Shown one piece after another: positions 10,129 through 20,053 of a stretch of 60,280 nucleotides of DNA. The stretch covers positions 1 to 60,280 of the forward strand of contig JAFAHO010000086.1 in assembly GCA_019237205.1 (NCBI GenBank), in the 5' to 3' direction. Position numbers and translations under genes: made by a program. Source of the stretch: Hyphomicrobiales bacterium (GTDB taxonomy: Bacteria; Pseudomonadota; Alphaproteobacteria; Rhizobiales; Beijerinckiaceae). The notes under the pieces are model-generated. The model worked only from the letters and a program-made list of their open reading frames with translations, had not been told where the DNA came from and made no database searches. How positions within the stretch are numbered: position 1 is the first letter of the stretch; each line of letters starts with the position of its first letter.

Positions 10129-11658
10129 ATGACGCTGCGCTTCTACAACACGCTGACCCGCCGCAAGGAGGATTTCGCGCCCATCGACCCGAACGCGGTG
10201 CGTCTCTACGTCTGCGGCCCGACGGTCTACGACGACGCCCATATCGGCAATGCGCGGCCGGTCATCGTGTTCGACGTGCTGTTCCGCCTGCTCCGCCATG
10301 TCTATGGGCCCGAGCATGTCATTTACGTCCGCAACGTCACCGACGTCGACGACAAGATCAACGCGCGCGCCGAGCGCGACTGGCCCGACCTGGCCCTCAA
10401 CGACGCGATCGGCCGGGTGACGGAGGCGACCGAGCGCCAGTTCCATGACGACGTCGCGGCGCTGGGCGCCCTCCCGCCGACTTTCGAGCCGCGGGCGACC
10501 GAGCATATCGAGAGGATGCGCGCGATCATCGAGCGGCTTCTCGCCCGCGCCGTCGCCTATGTCGCCGAGGACCATGTCCTCTTCTCGCCCTCGGCGATGG
10601 ACGCGCTCCCCGGCGCGCCACGGTATGGCGCGCTCGCGCATCGCTCGCTCGACGAGATGATGGCGGGCGCGCGCGTCGACGTCGCCCCTTACAAGCGCGA
10701 GCCGATGGATTTCGTCCTGTGGAAGCCGTCGAAGCCGAACGAGCCGAGCTGGCCGAGCCCCGCCGGGATCGCCGCGCCGGGCCGCCCCGGCTGGCATATC
10801 GAATGCTCGGCGATGTCGATGGCCAAACTCCTCGAGCCCTTTGGCGGCGGTCTTGGCTGCGACGACCCGGCAATGAACGTGTTCGACATTCACGGCGGCG
10901 GCGTCGACCTCGTTTTCCCCCATCACGAGAACGAAATCGCGCAGTCCTGCTCTGCCTTCGGCTCGGCCCGCATGGCCAATGTCTGGATGCACAACGGCTT
11001 CCTGCAGGTCGAAAGCGAGAAGATGTCGAAGAGCCTCGGCAACTTCGTCACCATCCGCGAGCTGCTCGCAACGCCAGTCTTCGGCGGGCGGACGTGGCCC
11101 GGGGACGTCTTGCGCCTTGCGATGCTGCGCACCCACTATCGTGATCCGATCGATTGGACGGTGAGAGAGTTGGAGCGAGCACAGCAGGAACTCGCTGAGT
11201 GGTATCGACTTGTCGAGGATGTCGCTTATTCGGCCGGGTCGATCGACGATGAGGTGCTTGGCGCCCTATCCGACGACCTCAATACACATGCGGCGATCGT
11301 TAGCTTGCAGGAGCTTGCAAGAACGAACAGTCATGCTGCGCTACGCGCTTCCCTCGCTTTATTGGGATTTAGCTGCAACCGAGCAAAACTCGTTTCGATC
11401 ATGTCGGCAATCGGCGAAGCGAAAGGTTCCTCGACAGTGCAGGGCACTGGTGGTTGGTTCAAATTGGAGGCAGACGGCAGCTACTCGGCAGATCCCGACA
11501 CCCAGAAGCGTATCAACGAACTCGTTCCACTTCGCCAGGCGGCCCGGGCGGCGAAAGACTGGGCTGAGTCCGACAGGCTCCGCGACAAACTCGCGGCGCT
11601 TGGTGTCGCCGTCAAGGACAACAAGGACGGGACGACCGGTTGGGAGCCGAAGCGATGA
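10129..11658 (+). CDS. cysS: Cysteinyl-tRNA synthetase
   Basis: Class I synthetase that charges tRNA-Cys in the cytosol. The zinc-binding Cys lies in [18 protein letters not shown], which also carries the HIGH-like HIGN motif; further zinc ligands are in WHIECSAMS and [10 protein letters not shown], and the KMSKS loop is intact ([10 protein letters not shown]). I prefer the ATG giving MTLRFYNTL over a TTG 39 bases upstream because that is where family similarity begins. At 509 residues it is longer than the usual 460 or so. From about 11,160 onward codon use changes to a less GC-rich pattern while the reading frame stays intact. It overlaps the next gene by 4 bases. Confidence 0.96.
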   Translation: MTLRFYNTLTRRKEDFAPIDPNAVRLYVCGPTVYDDAHIGNARPVIVFDVLFRLLRHVYGPEHVIYVRNVTDVDDKINARAERDWPDLALNDAIGRVTEATERQFHDDVAALGALPPTFEPRATEHIERMRAIIERLLARAVAYVAEDHVLFSPSAMDALPGAPRYGALAHRSLDEMMAGARVDVAPYKREPMDFVLWKPSKPNEPSWPSPAGIAAPGRPGWHIECSAMSMAKLLEPFGGGLGCDDPAMNVFDIHGGGVDLVFPHHENEIAQSCSAFGSARMANVWMHNGFLQVESEKMSKSLGNFVTIRELLATPVFGGRTWPGDVLRLAMLRTHYRDPIDWTVRELERAQQELAEWYRLVEDVAYSAGSIDDEVLGALSDDLNTHAAIVSLQELARTNSHAALRASLALLGFSCNRAKLVSIMSAIGEAKGSSTVQGTGGWFKLEADGSYSADPDTQKRINELVPLRQAARAAKDWAESDRLRDKLAALGVAVKDNKDGTTGWEPKR

Positions 11659-12158
11659 GCGCCGTCTCGCTGCGCCCCTACGTTCCCGCCGACGCGAAAC
11701 GCTGCGCGGAGATTTTCCGCGCGAGCATCGAGGAGCTGGCGGCGGAGGACTACGACGCCGACCAGCGTCAGGCCTGGGCCTCGACTGCTGGCGACGAAGA
11801 CGCTTTCGCAGCTCGACTCGCGGGCGCTCTGACATTGGTTGCCGCCATCGACGGCGCGGTCGCGGGTTTCGCGAGCCTCAAGGGCGCCGACGAAATCGAC
11901 ATGCTCTTCGTCGATCCCGAATTTGTCCGTCAAGGCGCCGGCGTCGCCCTCGTTGACGCGTTGACAAGGCTTGCCCGCGCGCGCGGCGCCAAGCGGCTCA
12001 CGGTCGAAGCGAGCGACGTCGCCCGGCCGCTGTTCGAGCGCCAAGGCTTCATTGCCCAAAAGCGCAACCTCGTGCGCAAAGGCGACGAATGGCTCGCCAA
12101 CACTACCATGTCCAAATCACTCGGAGGCGCGAACCCCGCTCCGCCGACCCGACATTGA
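11655..12158 (+). CDS. GNAT-family N-acetyltransferase
   Basis: A 167-residue acetyl-CoA-dependent acetyltransferase. The GNAT core is seen as VRPY-type strand 1 ([20 protein letters not shown]), the [21 protein letters not shown] acetyl-CoA loop (R/Q-x-x-G-x-A/G form) and the C-terminal [15 protein letters not shown]. The substrate is not predictable. The ATG shares bases with the cysS stop (ATGA), which indicates translational coupling, and cimA begins 8 bases later. The resemblance is to the YafP/ElaA-like small GNAT proteins. Confidence 0.85.
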   Translation: MSAVSLRPYVPADAKRCAEIFRASIEELAAEDYDADQRQAWASTAGDEDAFAARLAGALTLVAAIDGAVAGFASLKGADEIDMLFVDPEFVRQGAGVALVDALTRLARARGAKRLTVEASDVARPLFERQGFIAQKRNLVRKGDEWLANTTMSKSLGGANPAPPTRH

Positions 12159-12166
12159 GAGCCCCC

Positions 12167-13765
12167 ATGGCCAAGGAACGCCTCTATCTTTTCGACACCA
12201 CCTTGCGCGACGGCGCGCTGACCACAGGGGTCGATTTCTCGCTCGACGATAAGCGCAACATCGCCGGCATGCTAGAGCGGCTCGGGGTCGATTATGTCGA
12301 GGGCGGCTATCCGGGCGCCAATCCGCTCGACACCGAATTCTTCAAGAGGAAGCCAACGAAACGCGCGCGCTTCTGCGCCTTTGGCATGACCAAGCGCCCC
12401 GGACGCTCGGCCGGCAACGATCCCGGCCTGGCGGGTCTGCTCGCCTCCGATTCCGACGCCATCGTCTTCGTCGCCAAGAGCTGGGACTATCACGTCCATG
12501 TCGCGCTCGGTTGCACGCTCGACGAGAACCTCGAAGCGATAGCCGACAGCGTCAAGGCGGCCGTCGCGTCGGGCCGCGAGGCGATGGTCGACTGCGAGCA
12601 TTTCTTCGACGGCTACGTCGCCAACCCGAAATACGCGCTCGCCTGCGCCCGAGCCGCGATCGACGCCGGCGCGCGCTGGGCCGTGCTCTGCGACACCAAC
12701 GGCGGAACGCTGCCCGACGAGGTCGAGCGGATCGTCAGCGAGGTCGCGCGCGTCGTTCCGCGCGAGCGCATCGGCATCCACGCCCACAACGACACCGGCA
12801 ACGCGGTCGCCAATTCGCTCGCCGCCGTCCGCGCCGGGGCGCGGCAGGTGCAGGGCACGCTGAACGGCCTCGGCGAGCGCTGCGGCAACGCCAATCTCGT
12901 GACGCTGATCCCGACGCTGGCGCTCAAAGACGAGCTCGCTCAGCGCTTCGAAACCGGCGTCACCCCAGAGGCGCTTCGCCAGATCACCCATATCTCGCGC
13001 GCCTTCGACGAACTCCTCAACCGCGCGCCCAACCGCCACGCGCCTTACGTCGGCGCCTCGGCCTTCGCCACCAAGGCCGGCATCCACGCCTCGGCGCTGG
13101 CGAAGGATCCGCGCACGTACGAACACGTCGCGCCCGACAGCGTCGGCAACGTGCGCGCCGTGCTCGTCTCCGATCAGGCGGGACGCTCGAATCTCCTCTC
13201 CGAGCTTGCCCGGCTCGGCGTCGAGGCGGAGCCCAACGATCCGCGCCTGCAGCGCCTGCTCGACTCTGTGAAAGAGCGCGAGGCGCAGGGCTACGCCTAC
13301 GAGGCCGCTGACGCTTCCTTCGAACTGCTCGCGCGCAGCATGCTCGGCGGCGTGCCGGAATTCTTCGCCGTCGAGAGCTTTCATGTCGGCGTCGAGCGCA
13401 AGGTCGTCGCGCCCGGGGTGACTTATTCGGCCTCGCAAGCGGTGGTCAAAATCCGCATCGGCGAAGAACTGCTGATCTCGGCGGCCGAAGGCAACGGCCC
13501 GGTCAACGCGCTCGATCTCGCTCTGCGCAAGGATCTCGGCGTCTATCAGAAGCATATCGAGGATCTTGAGCTGCGCGACTATCGGGTGCGCGTGTTCCAG
13601 GGCGGCACAGACGCAGTGACGCGCGTCCTGATTGAATTCGGCGACGGGAACGGCGACACCTGGTCAACGGTCGGCGTCTCGGGCAACATTATCGACGCCT
13701 CGTTCCAGGCGCTGGTCGACGCCATCACCTACCGGCTGCTCAAGGTCGGCGTCGCGGCGCAGTAA
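12167..13765 (+). CDS. cimA: (R)-citramalate synthase
   Basis: Condenses acetyl-CoA with pyruvate to citramalate, the first step of threonine-independent isoleucine synthesis. The N-terminal DRE-TIM barrel starts with LYLFDTTLRDGALTTGVDFS, where the GA(L/Q)TxGVxFS signature separates CimA from 2-isopropylmalate synthase. The metal ligands appear in GIHAHNDTGNAVANSLAAV and the GTLNGLGERCGNANL motif follows. The last 130 or so residues form the LeuA allosteric dimer domain, which is the expected site of isoleucine feedback. The start is set at MAKERLYLF, 78 bases inside the longest open frame. Total length 532 residues is normal. Confidence 0.94.
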   Translation: MAKERLYLFDTTLRDGALTTGVDFSLDDKRNIAGMLERLGVDYVEGGYPGANPLDTEFFKRKPTKRARFCAFGMTKRPGRSAGNDPGLAGLLASDSDAIVFVAKSWDYHVHVALGCTLDENLEAIADSVKAAVASGREAMVDCEHFFDGYVANPKYALACARAAIDAGARWAVLCDTNGGTLPDEVERIVSEVARVVPRERIGIHAHNDTGNAVANSLAAVRAGARQVQGTLNGLGERCGNANLVTLIPTLALKDELAQRFETGVTPEALRQITHISRAFDELLNRAPNRHAPYVGASAFATKAGIHASALAKDPRTYEHVAPDSVGNVRAVLVSDQAGRSNLLSELARLGVEAEPNDPRLQRLLDSVKEREAQGYAYEAADASFELLARSMLGGVPEFFAVESFHVGVERKVVAPGVTYSASQAVVKIRIGEELLISAAEGNGPVNALDLALRKDLGVYQKHIEDLELRDYRVRVFQGGTDAVTRVLIEFGDGNGDTWSTVGVSGNIIDASFQALVDAITYRLLKVGVAAQ

Positions 13766-13830
13766 CTGCCCCGAAGGCCGATTTCCGTTTGTCGTCGGAG
13801 ATCGTCCGCCCGGCCGACGTGGCGGCGCAT

Positions 13831-14090
13831 GAATTCTTGCGCGGGATGATCAGCGAGCGGACGGCGCGGGCCGACAAAGACTTCACGTGCATGGGCTTGA
13901 AAAAGCCGGGGCGCGCCAGATGCGCCAGCCCCCGCGCGTCGTTGCGATCGGACTTTGTGGGTCGGGAGCGACTTGGGCGCTTGATAGGCTTGCCGGCTCT
14001 CGACGCAGACCTCCGGGGAGGCCAAGTTGGCTCAGCCCGTGAAACAGGATCGGCGCCATGCGTCCGGTCGAATACGATCCGGCGACAGCT
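13831..14090 (-). pseudogene. IS110-family transposase fragment, frameshifted
   Basis: The minus strand carries pieces of an IS110 transposase N-terminal (DEDD) domain spread over several frames: RIVF, then MAPILFHGLSQLGLP, then EVCVESRQAYQAPKSLPTHK, then SDRNDARGLAHLARPGFFK and MHVKSLSARAVRSLII. These follow one another in the order of an intact IS110 protein, so at least two or three frameshifts separate them. Sequence similarity ends abruptly at the left end and no terminal parts or C-terminal serine domain are present. This is a dead insertion-sequence relic between cimA and the tRNA gene; the rest of that 400-base gap holds nothing else recognisable. Confidence 0.8.
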
Positions 14091-14166
14091 TGCCGCTTTG
14101 GCCAACCCGTCGGCGACCGCCTCAGCCACCGCCAGACGGAAAATTATGCAATATCAAGTATTTAAG

Positions 14167-14242
<76 letters not shown>

Positions 14243-14353
14243 GTCGGGCGGGTCTTTACGTGCGCGCCCTTTCAGTGTCAACGGTTTCGGGGCGAAGGGG
14301 CGCGCTCGCGCTTTGACGATGAGCGACGAGGCCTCGGGGCTTCAGGAGAATTC

Positions 14354-14644
14354 ATGCGCGCTGTCCTCGACATCATCATGGTCGCCCTCAATCTTTATAC
14401 TTGGATCATCATCGCCGGCGCCATTCTCTCCTGGCTGATCGCGTTCGGCGTCGTCAATATCCGCCACGACTTTGTGCGTGCGGTCTGGAATCTGTTTCTC
14501 GCGCTGACCGAACCGTTCCTGCGGCCGATCCGCAATTTCCTGCCCCACACGGGGGGCGTCGACATTTCGCCGATCATCCTCTTGCTCGGCGTCATGCTGG
14601 TCGAGCGGATCATCATCTATTACGTCTATCCGAACGTTTTCTAG
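14354..14644 (+). CDS. YggT-family membrane protein
   Basis: A 96-residue protein with two hydrophobic segments, one near residues 3-28 (DIIMVALNLYTWIIIAGAIL) and one near 70-92 (PIILLLGVMLVERIIIYYVY), joined by the family hallmark LTEPFLRPIRNFLP and a short GGVDISPI turn. YggT proteins are inner-membrane proteins linked in various bacteria to cell division site placement, osmotic stress or thylakoid organisation. The ATG follows a CAGGAGA ribosome-binding site; a longer in-frame opening upstream runs through the tRNA gene and is not used. The next gene begins 8 bases later. Confidence 0.9.
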   Translation: MRAVLDIIMVALNLYTWIIIAGAILSWLIAFGVVNIRHDFVRAVWNLFLALTEPFLRPIRNFLPHTGGVDISPIILLLGVMLVERIIIYYVYPNVF

Positions 14645-14652
14645 AAGCCGCC

Positions 14653-15723
14653 ATGACCGGCGCTCCCTCATCAATGACCACGGTCGGCCGCTTCTTCGAG
14701 GATTTCAGGATCGGCGAGACGATCCGGCACGCGACGCCGCGGACGTTGACCGCCGGCGACGCCTCTCTCTATTCCGCGCTCTACGGCTCGCGCTTCGCCC
14801 CGCAGAGCGCGGACACTTTCGCGCGCGCGATCGGCTATTCGGCAAGCCCGATCGACGATCTGCTCGTCTTCCATGTCGTCTTCGGCAAGACCGTGCCTGA
14901 CGTCTCGCTCAACGCCGTCGCCAACCTCGGCTATGCCGACTGCCGGTTTCTGAAAGCCGTCTATCCGGGCGACACGCTCGCCGCCGTCTCCGAGGTGATC
15001 GGGCTCAAGGAGAACTCGAACCGGCAGACCGGAGTCGTCCACGTACGCTCGCGCGGCTTCAACCAGCGCGGCGAGACGGCGATCGAATACGTGCGCTGGG
15101 TGATGGTGAGGAAACGCTCGCCCGAGGCGCCGGCGCCCGAAGCGCAGGTTCCGGATCTTCCGGAGACGGTCGCGGTCGCCGACCTCGGTGCGGCCTGTCC
15201 GGCAATCGATCGCGCCGCCTTCGACGTCGAACTCAGCGGCTCGCCGCTCCGCTTCGAGGACTATGAGCAAGGCGCGAAAATCGACCATGTCGACGGGATG
15301 ACCGTCGAGGAGGCCGAGCACATGATCGCGACCCGCCTCTACCAGAACACCGCCAAGGTCCATTTCAACCAGTTGAGCGAGGGGCAGGGGCGATTCGGCC
15401 GGCGGCTCATCTATGGCGGTCATGTCATCTCGCTCGCCCGGGCCTTGAGCTTCAACGGCCTCGCCAACGCGTTCCATATCGCGGCGATGAACGGCGGACG
15501 GCACGTGGCGCCGCTCTTCGCCGGCGACACCGTGTTCGCCTGGAGCGAGGTCATCGCAACGGCGGCGCTCCTCCCGCGCGACGACGTCGGCGCCCTGAGG
15601 CTCCGCACGATCGCGGCCAAGAACCGGCCCTGCGCCGATTTCCCGCTGCGCCAAGGCGAGGGTTACGAGCCGAGTGTCGTGCTCGATCTCGACTATTGGG
15701 CGCTGATCCCGCGCCGGTCCTGA
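14653..15723 (+). CDS. Mesaconyl-CoA hydratase (MaoC family)
   Basis: A 356-residue double-hotdog MaoC-type enzyme resembling the mesaconyl-CoA hydratase of the ethylmalonyl-CoA pathway, which hydrates mesaconyl-CoA to beta-methylmalyl-CoA during C1 and C2 assimilation. Each half is a hotdog fold: the first begins GRFFEDFRIGETIRHATPRTLTAGDASLY, the second RFEDYEQGAKIDHVDGMTVEEAEHM, with the hydratase-type LYQNTAKVHFN and RLIYGGHVISLARALSF segments where the catalytic Asp/His are expected. Other pathway genes (ccr, mcl, ecm) are not in the window. A related MaoC dehydratase of other specificity is the alternative. Confidence 0.82.
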   Translation: MTGAPSSMTTVGRFFEDFRIGETIRHATPRTLTAGDASLYSALYGSRFAPQSADTFARAIGYSASPIDDLLVFHVVFGKTVPDVSLNAVANLGYADCRFLKAVYPGDTLAAVSEVIGLKENSNRQTGVVHVRSRGFNQRGETAIEYVRWVMVRKRSPEAPAPEAQVPDLPETVAVADLGAACPAIDRAAFDVELSGSPLRFEDYEQGAKIDHVDGMTVEEAEHMIATRLYQNTAKVHFNQLSEGQGRFGRRLIYGGHVISLARALSFNGLANAFHIAAMNGGRHVAPLFAGDTVFAWSEVIATAALLPRDDVGALRLRTIAAKNRPCADFPLRQGEGYEPSVVLDLDYWALIPRRS

Positions 15724-15726
15724 CCC

Positions 15727-16338
15727 ATGCGCCTGCCGGCGGACGCTGCGTTGATCGTGATCGACGTGCAGGAGGCGATCGACGATCCGTGCTGGGGGCC
15801 GCGCAACAATCTCGGCGCCGAGGTGAACATCGCCGCGCTGATCGCCGCCTGGCGCGCCGAAAGGCTGCCGATCATCCACGTCCGGCATGACTCGGTCGAA
15901 CCGGGCTCTCCCTACGCGCCGGGCGCGCCTGGACATCGGTTCAAGGCCTGCGCGATGCCGCTCGACGGCGAACCGGTCGTTGGAAAGACCGCCAACAGCG
16001 CCTTCGTCGGCGCGGCTCTCGAGGGCCTGCTCGACGGGCTCGGCGCGACGACGCTGGTCATTTGCGGCGTCCTGACCTCGAGTTCCGTTGAAACGACCGC
16101 GCGCCATGCCGGCAATCTCGGCTATCAGACCTTCGTCGTCGCCGACGCCTGCTGGACGGTGGACAAGGTCGATCTCCAGGGCAGGCGCTGGCCGGCCGAG
16201 GACGTGCACGCGCTCTCGCTCGCGCATCTAAACGGCGAATACGCAACCGTCGTCGATACGCGAACCACGCTGGAAGCGGCGGCGATGGCGAGAGCGCGCC
16301 AGCGCTGGAAGGAGGGCCGCTCTCGCGGACAGGTTTAG
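15727..16338 (+). CDS. Isochorismatase-like hydrolase lacking the nucleophilic Cys
   Basis: A 203-residue protein of the isochorismatase/cysteine-hydrolase fold. The catalytic Asp is D13 (LIVIDVQEA) and the catalytic Lys is K87 (VVGKTANSAF). The position that normally holds the nucleophilic Cys, in a TTNxCVxTTARxAGNLGY pattern, reads LTSSSVETTARHAGNLGY here, so residue 120 is Ser (codon TCC). True isochorismatases such as PhzD also lack this Cys, so the protein may act on a vinyl ether instead of an amide, or be inactive. It lies 3 bases after the mesaconyl-CoA hydratase stop and is likely cotranscribed. Confidence 0.85.
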   Translation: MRLPADAALIVIDVQEAIDDPCWGPRNNLGAEVNIAALIAAWRAERLPIIHVRHDSVEPGSPYAPGAPGHRFKACAMPLDGEPVVGKTANSAFVGAALEGLLDGLGATTLVICGVLTSSSVETTARHAGNLGYQTFVVADACWTVDKVDLQGRRWPAEDVHALSLAHLNGEYATVVDTRTTLEAAAMARARQRWKEGRSRGQV

Positions 16339-16445
16339 CGCGCTCTGCGATTTAGCGAAATTGGCGACGCCTCCGGTCCCGCCCCGGTCTAAACGGCCGA
16401 TCGCGTCCAAAACTGCATCGGTCCCGGCTGGGCGTCGGCTTCGCT

Positions 16446-17051
16446 TCAGATCTGATGAAAGCGCTGCCGATGCGCCGGCTCTGAGGGTGCGCCAGGCGGA
16501 AAGGGCCTGGCGAGGAGGTCGGCGCATCGGTCCGCGAGCCCCGTCAACGCCCCCTCGGTTTCGCCGGCGGCGAGCGCCGGAAGCGCCTCGTCAACCGCCG
16601 TCTGCCACTGCTCCTGCGCGACTGCCTTCGCCGCGTCCTCGGCCGGGACGATGCGGATATAGTGCTCGGCGAGCGAGACGTAGACGAGCACCCCGCATTG
16701 CGAGCGGTCGAGCCCGCGCACCACGAATTGCGCCAGCGCAGCGCGGTGGCCGGCGGAACGCTGGGCCCGTTTCGGCACGATGAGCCGCCTGACCCAGGGC
16801 ACGGATCCGATGACGCCAGCGAGGATGGCGACCAGCAGCTGGGCGACATAGATGCGGTGCGCGGAAAGCTCGGTGAACAGGAGAAGCGGCAGCGGCGCCG
16901 CCAGCGCGAGGATGCAGGCGCCGAGCAGGAATTCGGCGTCGCGCGAAATCGAGGCGCCGGTCAAAACGCAGACGATCGGCGCGCGCGTCTTGAGCCGCGC
17001 GTCGTCGAAGGCGGCCTCGATCCGCGCCGCCGCCTCGGGATCGACGATCAT
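16446..17051 (-). CDS. TPM-domain membrane protein (second of pair)
   Basis: A 201-residue protein that begins with a short cytosolic region, has two hydrophobic segments (about 41-59, EFLLGACILALAAPLPLLLF, and 68-85, YVAQLLVAILAGVIGSVPWV), then a TPM-like domain with RSAGHRAALAQFVVRGLDRS and VLVYVSLAEHYIRIVPAE. This is the Rhizobiales form of the TPM (YgcG/Psb32-related) family. Its ATG shares one base with the stop of the upstream TPM gene, so the two are translationally coupled. The domain name refers to the fold found in repair and membrane-homeostasis proteins; no specific activity can be assigned. Confidence 0.78.
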   Translation of the reverse strand: MIVDPEAAARIEAAFDDARLKTRAPIVCVLTGASISRDAEFLLGACILALAAPLPLLLFTELSAHRIYVAQLLVAILAGVIGSVPWVRRLIVPKRAQRSAGHRAALAQFVVRGLDRSQCGVLVYVSLAEHYIRIVPAEDAAKAVAQEQWQTAVDEALPALAAGETEGALTGLADRCADLLARPFPPGAPSEPAHRQRFHQI

Positions 17052-17827
17052 CACCAGCCCCCCGAGGCGCCGCCGCCGCCCGATGAGCCTCCGCCGCCGG
17101 AGAAGCCTCCGCCGCCCCCTCCCCCTCCGAAACCCCCACCGCCGAACCCCCCTCCGCCAAAGCCGCCTCCGCCGCCCATGCCCATCGGTATGAAGACGAC
17201 ATTGCCGCCGCCCCGGCGGCTTATCCGGCTGATGACGAACATGATGAAGAGGAAAATGAGGAAGGGCGCCAGCGTGTCGAGGAGCGTAGCGTCGTGCTCG
17301 GCGCGCGTGTCTGTGGCTTTCGGCTTCCACTCGGCCGCGTCGGTCGTCAGCGCAGTGATGATGTCGTCGACGCCGCGCGTCACTCCGCCGTTGAAGTCGC
17401 CGGCCTTGAAGCGCGGCGTGATGGCGTTGGAGATGATGACGCTCGACACCGCGTCGGTCAGCGTGCCCTCGAGGCCGTAGCCGACCTCGATCCGCACCTT
17501 TCGCTCCTTCGGCGCGATGAGCAGGAGGACGCCGTTGTTCTTTTTGGTTTCGCCGAGCTTCCAGGCGCGGAAGAGTTCGTTGGCGTAGGGTTCGATCTCC
17601 TCGCCCTGGAGCGACGAGACGGTCGCCACGACCAGCTGGATGCCCGACTTCTGTTCGAGATCGGCGAGCCTGCGCTCGAGGTCCGCGGTCGTGACGGGCG
17701 AGAGAATATGTGCCTGATCGACGACCCGTCCGGTGAGCTCGGGCAGGTTCGTCGCCGCGAAGCCCGCTCCGATCAGGAGCGCGGCGAGGAGGCTCATGAC
17801 CAGCGCGCGCGGCCAGAAGCGAAGCAT
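17051..17827 (-). CDS. YgcG-type TPM-domain protein
   Basis: A 258-residue exported membrane protein. It starts with a signal-like hydrophobic stretch (VMSLLAALLIGAGFAATNL), carries the TPM domain (about 30-180: LTGRVVDQAHILSPVTTADLERRL, then NNGVLLLIAPKERKVRIEVGYGLEG), one transmembrane segment near 190 (LAPFLIFLFIMFVISRI) and an extreme glycine-rich tail ending in repeated GGGFGGG units. Together with lemA immediately upstream (21-base gap) this is the widespread LemA-YgcG pair. The function of the pair is not established. Confidence 0.9.
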   Translation of the reverse strand: MLRFWPRALVMSLLAALLIGAGFAATNLPELTGRVVDQAHILSPVTTADLERRLADLEQKSGIQLVVATVSSLQGEEIEPYANELFRAWKLGETKKNNGVLLLIAPKERKVRIEVGYGLEGTLTDAVSSVIISNAITPRFKAGDFNGGVTRGVDDIITALTTDAAEWKPKATDTRAEHDATLLDTLAPFLIFLFIMFVISRISRRGGGNVVFIPMGMGGGGGFGGGGFGGGGFGGGGGGGGFSGGGGSSGGGGASGGW

Positions 17828-17848
17828 CCGGGCGCTCCCGTTGAGGGT

Positions 17849-18445
17849 TTAGAACTTCACCTTCGGCGCGGATTGCGCCTCCGTATCGGCGGTGAACGGG
17901 ACCATCGGCTTGTCGTCACGGAACACCGTCTGCGCCCAGATCACGCTCGGGAAGGTCCTCAGCGTGGTGTTAAAGTCCTGCACCGCCGCGATGTAATCCC
18001 TGCGCGCGACGGCGATGCGGTTCTCGGTTCCCTCGAGCTGCGACTGGAGCGCCAGGAAGTTCTGGTTCGACTTGAGCTCGGGATAGTTCTCGCTGACCGC
18101 GAGCAACCGGCCGAGCGCGCCGGAGAGCGCGTTTTGCGCATCCTGCAGCTGCTTGATCTTTTCCGGGTCGCTGAGGTCGTTGGCGTCGATGTGGATCGAC
18201 GTCGCCTTCGCGCGCGCCTCGGTGACCTGCACGAACACGTCCTTTTCCTGCTTGGCGTAGCCCTGCACGGTCGCGACCAGATTGGGGACGAGATCGGCGC
18301 GGCGCTGATACTGGTTCTGGACTTCCGCCCAGGCGGCCTTGGCCGCCTCTTGCTTGGTCGGAATGACGTTATAGCCGCAGGCCGAAACCGAAACGGCGAT
18401 CAGCGCCAGAACGGCGAGCGAACGCGGTCGGGAAAAGAATGTCAC
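17849..18445 (-). CDS. lemA: LemA-family lipoprotein
   Basis: A 198-residue LemA protein. The preferred GTG start follows an AAGGGGGGG ribosome-binding site and gives a clean lipoprotein signal peptide, RPRSLAVLALIAVSVSAC, with the lipobox Cys at about residue 18. The LemA helical core follows: NQYQRRADLVPNLVATVQGYAK, ending with FNTTLRTFPSVIW. A more upstream start in the same frame would bury the signal peptide, so it is rejected. It is first in a three-gene operon with two TPM proteins. The 286 bases between it and ilvC hold the divergent promoters. Confidence 0.92.
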   Translation of the reverse strand: MTFFSRPRSLAVLALIAVSVSACGYNVIPTKQEAAKAAWAEVQNQYQRRADLVPNLVATVQGYAKQEKDVFVQVTEARAKATSIHIDANDLSDPEKIKQLQDAQNALSGALGRLLAVSENYPELKSNQNFLALQSQLEGTENRIAVARRDYIAAVQDFNTTLRTFPSVIWAQTVFRDDKPMVPFTADTEAQSAPKVKF

Positions 18446-18612
18446 CGGCAACCCCCCCTTGGCTGACGCGCCGACGGGCGCAGGCGCCCTCCGACACGGC
18501 ATGATACAGGCGCGAGCTCTCTCGGGTAAAGGGCGCATGGTGGCGGAGGCCGACTTTTCGCTCTTCTCAAATGGAGGTCTGCCCGGCCGGCTCCATTCTC
18601 CCGGACAAAGGG

Positions 18613-18641
18613 TTGATTGAGCCGCCGGCTTTCACTAGAAA
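18613..18641 (+). promoter_or_regulatory. Candidate promoter of ilvC
   Basis: TTGATT and TAGAAA are spaced by exactly 17 bases, giving a leader of about 85 bases before the ilvC ATG. No leader peptide rich in branched-chain residues is apparent. The call rests on hexamer match and spacing. Confidence 0.45.
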
Positions 18642-18680
18642 CGCCGACCACTGCCGGCCCGGCGACCCGCCGACCCTTGA

Positions 18681-19751
<1,071 letters not shown>

Positions 19752-19767
19752 CGGCGAGCCGCGGGTC

Positions 19768-19792
19768 CCTTCCCCAGCTCTGCTGGGGAAGG
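19768..19792. repeat. Perfect 11-bp inverted repeat after ilvC
   Basis: CCTTCCCCAGC and GCTGGGGAAGG pair perfectly around a 3-base loop, 17 bases after the ilvC stop. It may stop ilvC transcription although no T-run follows. The right arm also begins a longer inverted repeat that extends to 19926. Confidence 0.6.
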
Positions 19793-19926
19793 TGGCGCGA
19801 AGCGCCGGATGGGGTGTGGCCTGCTGCACGCGGCGCTAGACGGCTTGCACGAAAATCACCGCGAGTCGGCGGTCAAGTTGCCCCGCTTTCCGCACCCCAT
19901 CCGTCGCCTTCGGCGACACCTTCCCC
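19785..19926. repeat. Long imperfect inverted repeat
   Basis: The segment 19785-19816 (beginning GGGGAAGGTGGCGCGAAGC and ending GGATGGGGTG) returns inverted at 19893-19926 with a few substitutions and two extra bases. Each arm itself contains a small GC hairpin. The pair spans about 140 bases and looks like a dispersed intergenic palindromic element of the kind found in Rhizobiales genomes. Confidence 0.6.
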
Positions 19927-20053
19927 GACGCCCCTCTCGCTCGAGGCGCCGCGCGCCCGGACGGAACCGAATGGCGCCGCAAACGATTGAGACAGCTCGA
20001 TTCGCGAGCCGAAATGGCTGCCACGGACTTTTGGGCGGAGGCGCCGATCTTCC

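Noticed and set aside
16361-17480. Plus-strand frames opposite the TPM genes, including a proline-rich 272-codon one
   Set aside because: The proline run is the antisense of the glycine-rich TPM tail.
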